DNA of 6,527 nucleotides from assembly GCA_036496025.1 (NCBI GenBank), contig DASXLW010000115.1:1-6527 (forward strand). The letters are read 5' to 3'. The notes under the pieces are model-generated. The model was not told the origin of the DNA and did no database searches. It saw nothing but the letters and a program-made list of their open reading frames with translations. This DNA is from PALSA-505 sp036496025. GTDB lineage: Bacteria; Actinomycetota; Actinomycetes; Streptosporangiales; Streptosporangiaceae. The position numbers and the translations under genes are program-made. Below, piece after piece: positions 5,358 to 6,527 of the stretch (position 1 is its first letter; every line of letters starts with the position of its first letter).

Positions 5358-5467
5358 CCAACCTCGACCACGACGAGTAGCGGCTGCCGCCGGTCAGTCT
5401 CGGGTCTCGCCCGGTCACGGTCGCTGAGCAGCGTGCGCTTGGCCGCGGCGATCGGCCGCGAGACTGA
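5354..5467 (+). pseudogene. Possible remnant of a short gene coupled to the globin-like gene
   Basis: ATG 5354 overlaps the TGA of the globin-like gene as ATGA, a typical translational coupling. The frame encodes MTNLDHDE, then TAG (5378-5380), then reads on as RLPPVSLGSRPVTVAEQRAL and a few more residues to TGA 5465-5467. If the TAG were TGG (Trp), a 37-residue protein would result. No homologue is recognised, the frame is short, and the second half overlaps the inverted repeat at 5392-5469, so chance is a real alternative. Confidence 0.25.
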
Positions 5468-5469
5468 CC
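5392..5469 (+). repeat. 11-bp perfect inverted repeat enclosing two small hairpins
   Basis: GGTCAGTCTCG (5392-5402) and CGAGACTGACC (5459-5469) are perfect inverted arms. Between them CGCT/AGCG (5422-5433, tetraloop GAGC) and GGCCG/CGGCC (5441-5457) can form inner hairpins, giving a branched, three-way-junction-like fold 34 nt after the globin-like stop. It may terminate that transcript, be a structured RNA, or be a protein-binding site. It is not a tRNA: there is no anticodon arm or T-arm consensus. The rest of the gap 5358-5580 shows no convincing gene or promoter. Confidence 0.5.
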
Positions 5470-5580
5470 TTGGCATCATGCTGGAGGCTGTAACCGCGGC
5501 GAGATTCAGTCGCCCGGTGGACGCCAGGTCGAGACGCCAGGCCGGCGGCAGCCACCTGGTCCGCGCGGCAGCCTGGTCCC

Positions 5581-6171
5581 ATGACCAACAACGCACGTAC
5601 CGCCAGCGAGACCTACGATGCCGGCAGCGCAGTCTGGCCGGTCACCCGGCAGATCTCCCCGCTCCTGTCAGCTTCCACCGCCGGCCTGGTCGCCGTCGGC
5701 GTCGTGACCGGCCTGATTTCGTACCTGCACCGGTCACCGGTCCGGGAAGCGCATGTTCCCGGCACGTCGGCCTGGATACAGCACCTCATCGTGGCGGCGG
5801 TGGCCTGCTCGCTGTACGGCCTCGCCCGGTGGCGGCGCGGCCGGCGGCCCGGCCGCGGCAGCGGGCGGCTGCTGCTGCTCGCGCCGGTGGGCCGGAGCGC
5901 CGCGTCACGCCTGGCGGCGACGGCGCGGCAGATGTCGTGGCGGCTGGTGGCGGCGCTGCCGCCGCTGGCGCTCATCGGCTACGCCTTCTGGCGGATCGGT
6001 GAGCAGGTCACGGCCGGACTCGACCCGAACTTCACCGTCAACGCCTGGGGCGGCCCGACCTACCTGGGCGCGATGGCCTGCCACTACCTGGACTGCGGGC
6101 TGATCATCGCGGCCTGCGCCTGGCTGCTGGGCTGGATCCTGCTCCCGGCCGCCCCGGGCCGCTCCCGTTAG
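5581..6171 (+). CDS. Four-helix integral membrane protein of unknown function
   Basis: The 196-residue protein has four predicted transmembrane helices at about 28-49, 65-83, 121-138 and 170-189. Between helices 2 and 3 lies a strongly basic stretch (RWRRGRRPGRG, about 83-93), so this loop is cytoplasmic. The N- and C-termini are then also cytoplasmic. The loop between helices 3 and 4 (about 139-168) would face outside and carries the motif NAWGGPTYLGAMACHYLDC (154-172), rich in conserved-looking aromatic, Gly and Cys residues. I have the impression that this motif recurs in actinobacterial membrane proteins, but I know no named family. ATG 5581 has no visible ribosome binding site upstream, so the start is uncertain, though no better one is seen. 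It is convergent with the MFS gene. No function is proposed. Confidence 0.78.
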   Translation: MTNNARTASETYDAGSAVWPVTRQISPLLSASTAGLVAVGVVTGLISYLHRSPVREAHVPGTSAWIQHLIVAAVACSLYGLARWRRGRRPGRGSGRLLLLAPVGRSAASRLAATARQMSWRLVAALPPLALIGYAFWRIGEQVTAGLDPNFTVNAWGGPTYLGAMACHYLDCGLIIAACAWLLGWILLPAAPGRSR

Positions 6172-6191
6172 CCGACTCCCCGCACCGGGCC

Positions 6192-6204
6192 GCCGCTGAG
6201 CGGC
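6192..6204. terminator. Weak hairpin between convergent genes
   Basis: GCCGC-TGA-GCGGC is a 5-bp stem with a 3-nt loop in the 47-bp gap between the membrane-protein stop (6171) and the MFS stop (6219). It has no T-tract. A short GC hairpin serving both directions is plausible, but in GC-rich DNA such hairpins also arise by chance. Confidence 0.3.
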
Positions 6205-6218
6205 AAGCGCGAACCCGG

Positions 6219-6527
6219 CTACCCCGCCACCGAGGCGCGCACGGTCCTGGCGAGCGGCACCGCGGCGGCCGCGCCGCAGGCCAGCGTCACCGCGATCCAC
6301 GCCATCGTCACGAACAGCGCATGGCCTGAGGCAGCGGATCCGCCCCGCAGGCCCGCCCCGCCGGCGTCCAGCGTCAGGAACAGGCTGCCGAACACCGCCA
6401 CCCCGACCGCCTGGCTCAGCTGGATAGCCGTCGTCAGCAGCCCGCTGGCATCGGCCGCCTCATGCAGCGGCACCCGGACGAGCGCCTGGGTGACAAGCGG
6501 GCTGAACGCCACCGCGAGGAACCCGCC
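6219..6527 (-). CDS. C-terminal part of a DHA2-type (EmrB/QacA) MFS drug exporter
   Basis: The minus-strand frame is open to the right edge, so only the last 102 residues are seen. They match the end of a 14-helix proton-driven multidrug exporter. The conserved run SPLVTQALVRVPLHEAADAS resembles the family pattern PL...AL..VP...AG.ASGL before helix 13. Next come LLTTAIQLSQAVGVAVFGSL (helix 13), a Gly/Ala-rich outer loop, and HALFVTMAWIAVTLACGAAA (helix 14). The tail is short and basic (ARTVRASVAG). Full family members have about 450-520 residues, so most of the gene lies to the right. The substrate cannot be inferred from this part. It converges with the four-helix membrane protein. Confidence 0.87.
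   Translation of the reverse strand, partial: GGFLAVAFSPLVTQALVRVPLHEAADASGLLTTAIQLSQAVGVAVFGSLFLTLDAGGAGLRGGSAASGHALFVTMAWIAVTLACGAAAAVPLARTVRASVAG

Noticed and set aside
5392..5469. Possible tRNA-like cloverleaf.
   Set aside because: The 11-bp outer stem is too long, and no TTC-type T-loop, D-loop or anticodon stem with correct spacing is present.
5433..6002. Plus-strand frame starting GTG 5433, in phase with the globin-like gene, whose beginning reads RLAAAIGRETDLGIMLEAV.
   Set aside because: The beginning looks mildly protein-like, but the frame soon becomes Arg/Ala-rich and overlaps the four-helix membrane protein in another frame. There is no start signal.

Overview
The window reads as chromosome of a high-GC actinomycete. 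The sequence is strongly GC-rich, real coding frames carry G or C at most third positions, GTG starts are frequent, and the families seen (YafY-type WYL regulator paired with a VOC protein, membrane-anchored propeller-like protein, DHA2-type MFS exporter, globin-like protein with an Ala/Arg-rich tail) are typical of that group. I cannot assign a genus. No rRNA, tRNA, CRISPR array, insertion sequence or integrase was found.

Layout, left to right. (1) 1-1201: a YafY/WYL transcriptional regulator on the minus strand, cut by the left edge, diverges from a small VOC-fold protein on the plus strand. The 91-bp gap between their starts holds two overlapping inverted repeats that probably are the operator. 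(2) 1202-2523: a good bidirectional terminator hairpin, then a minus-strand membrane-anchored protein with a propeller-like extracytoplasmic part. (3) 2524-3380: a plus-strand lipoprotein signal peptidase (LspA) outside its usual setting, with an extended -10 promoter and a 7-bp inverted repeat upstream. (4) 3392-4300: a minus-strand protein with two YbjQ/UPF0145-type domains, convergent with lspA and probably read from a leaderless mRNA. (5) 4301-5580: the most unusual part. A non-coding stretch with a terminator-like hairpin and a long three-tier hairpin precedes a gene for a globin-fold protein that lacks the proximal histidine. The 5' end of this gene, including its ribosome binding site and start codon, is duplicated in frame as a 93-bp tandem repeat. 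Its 3' part is a 15-bp minisatellite encoding a helical tail. Behind it lie a very short overlapping ORF stopped by TAG and an 11-bp perfect inverted repeat with inner hairpins. (6) 5581-6527: a four-helix membrane protein of unknown function, convergent with the C-terminal end of a DHA2-type MFS exporter cut by the right edge.

There is no long operon. Genes are mostly single transcription units in divergent or convergent pairs. The only clear functional pair is the WYL regulator with its VOC neighbour. The strongest candidates for something undescribed are the structured leader at 4484-4545 together with the duplicated start region and degenerate globin that follow it.
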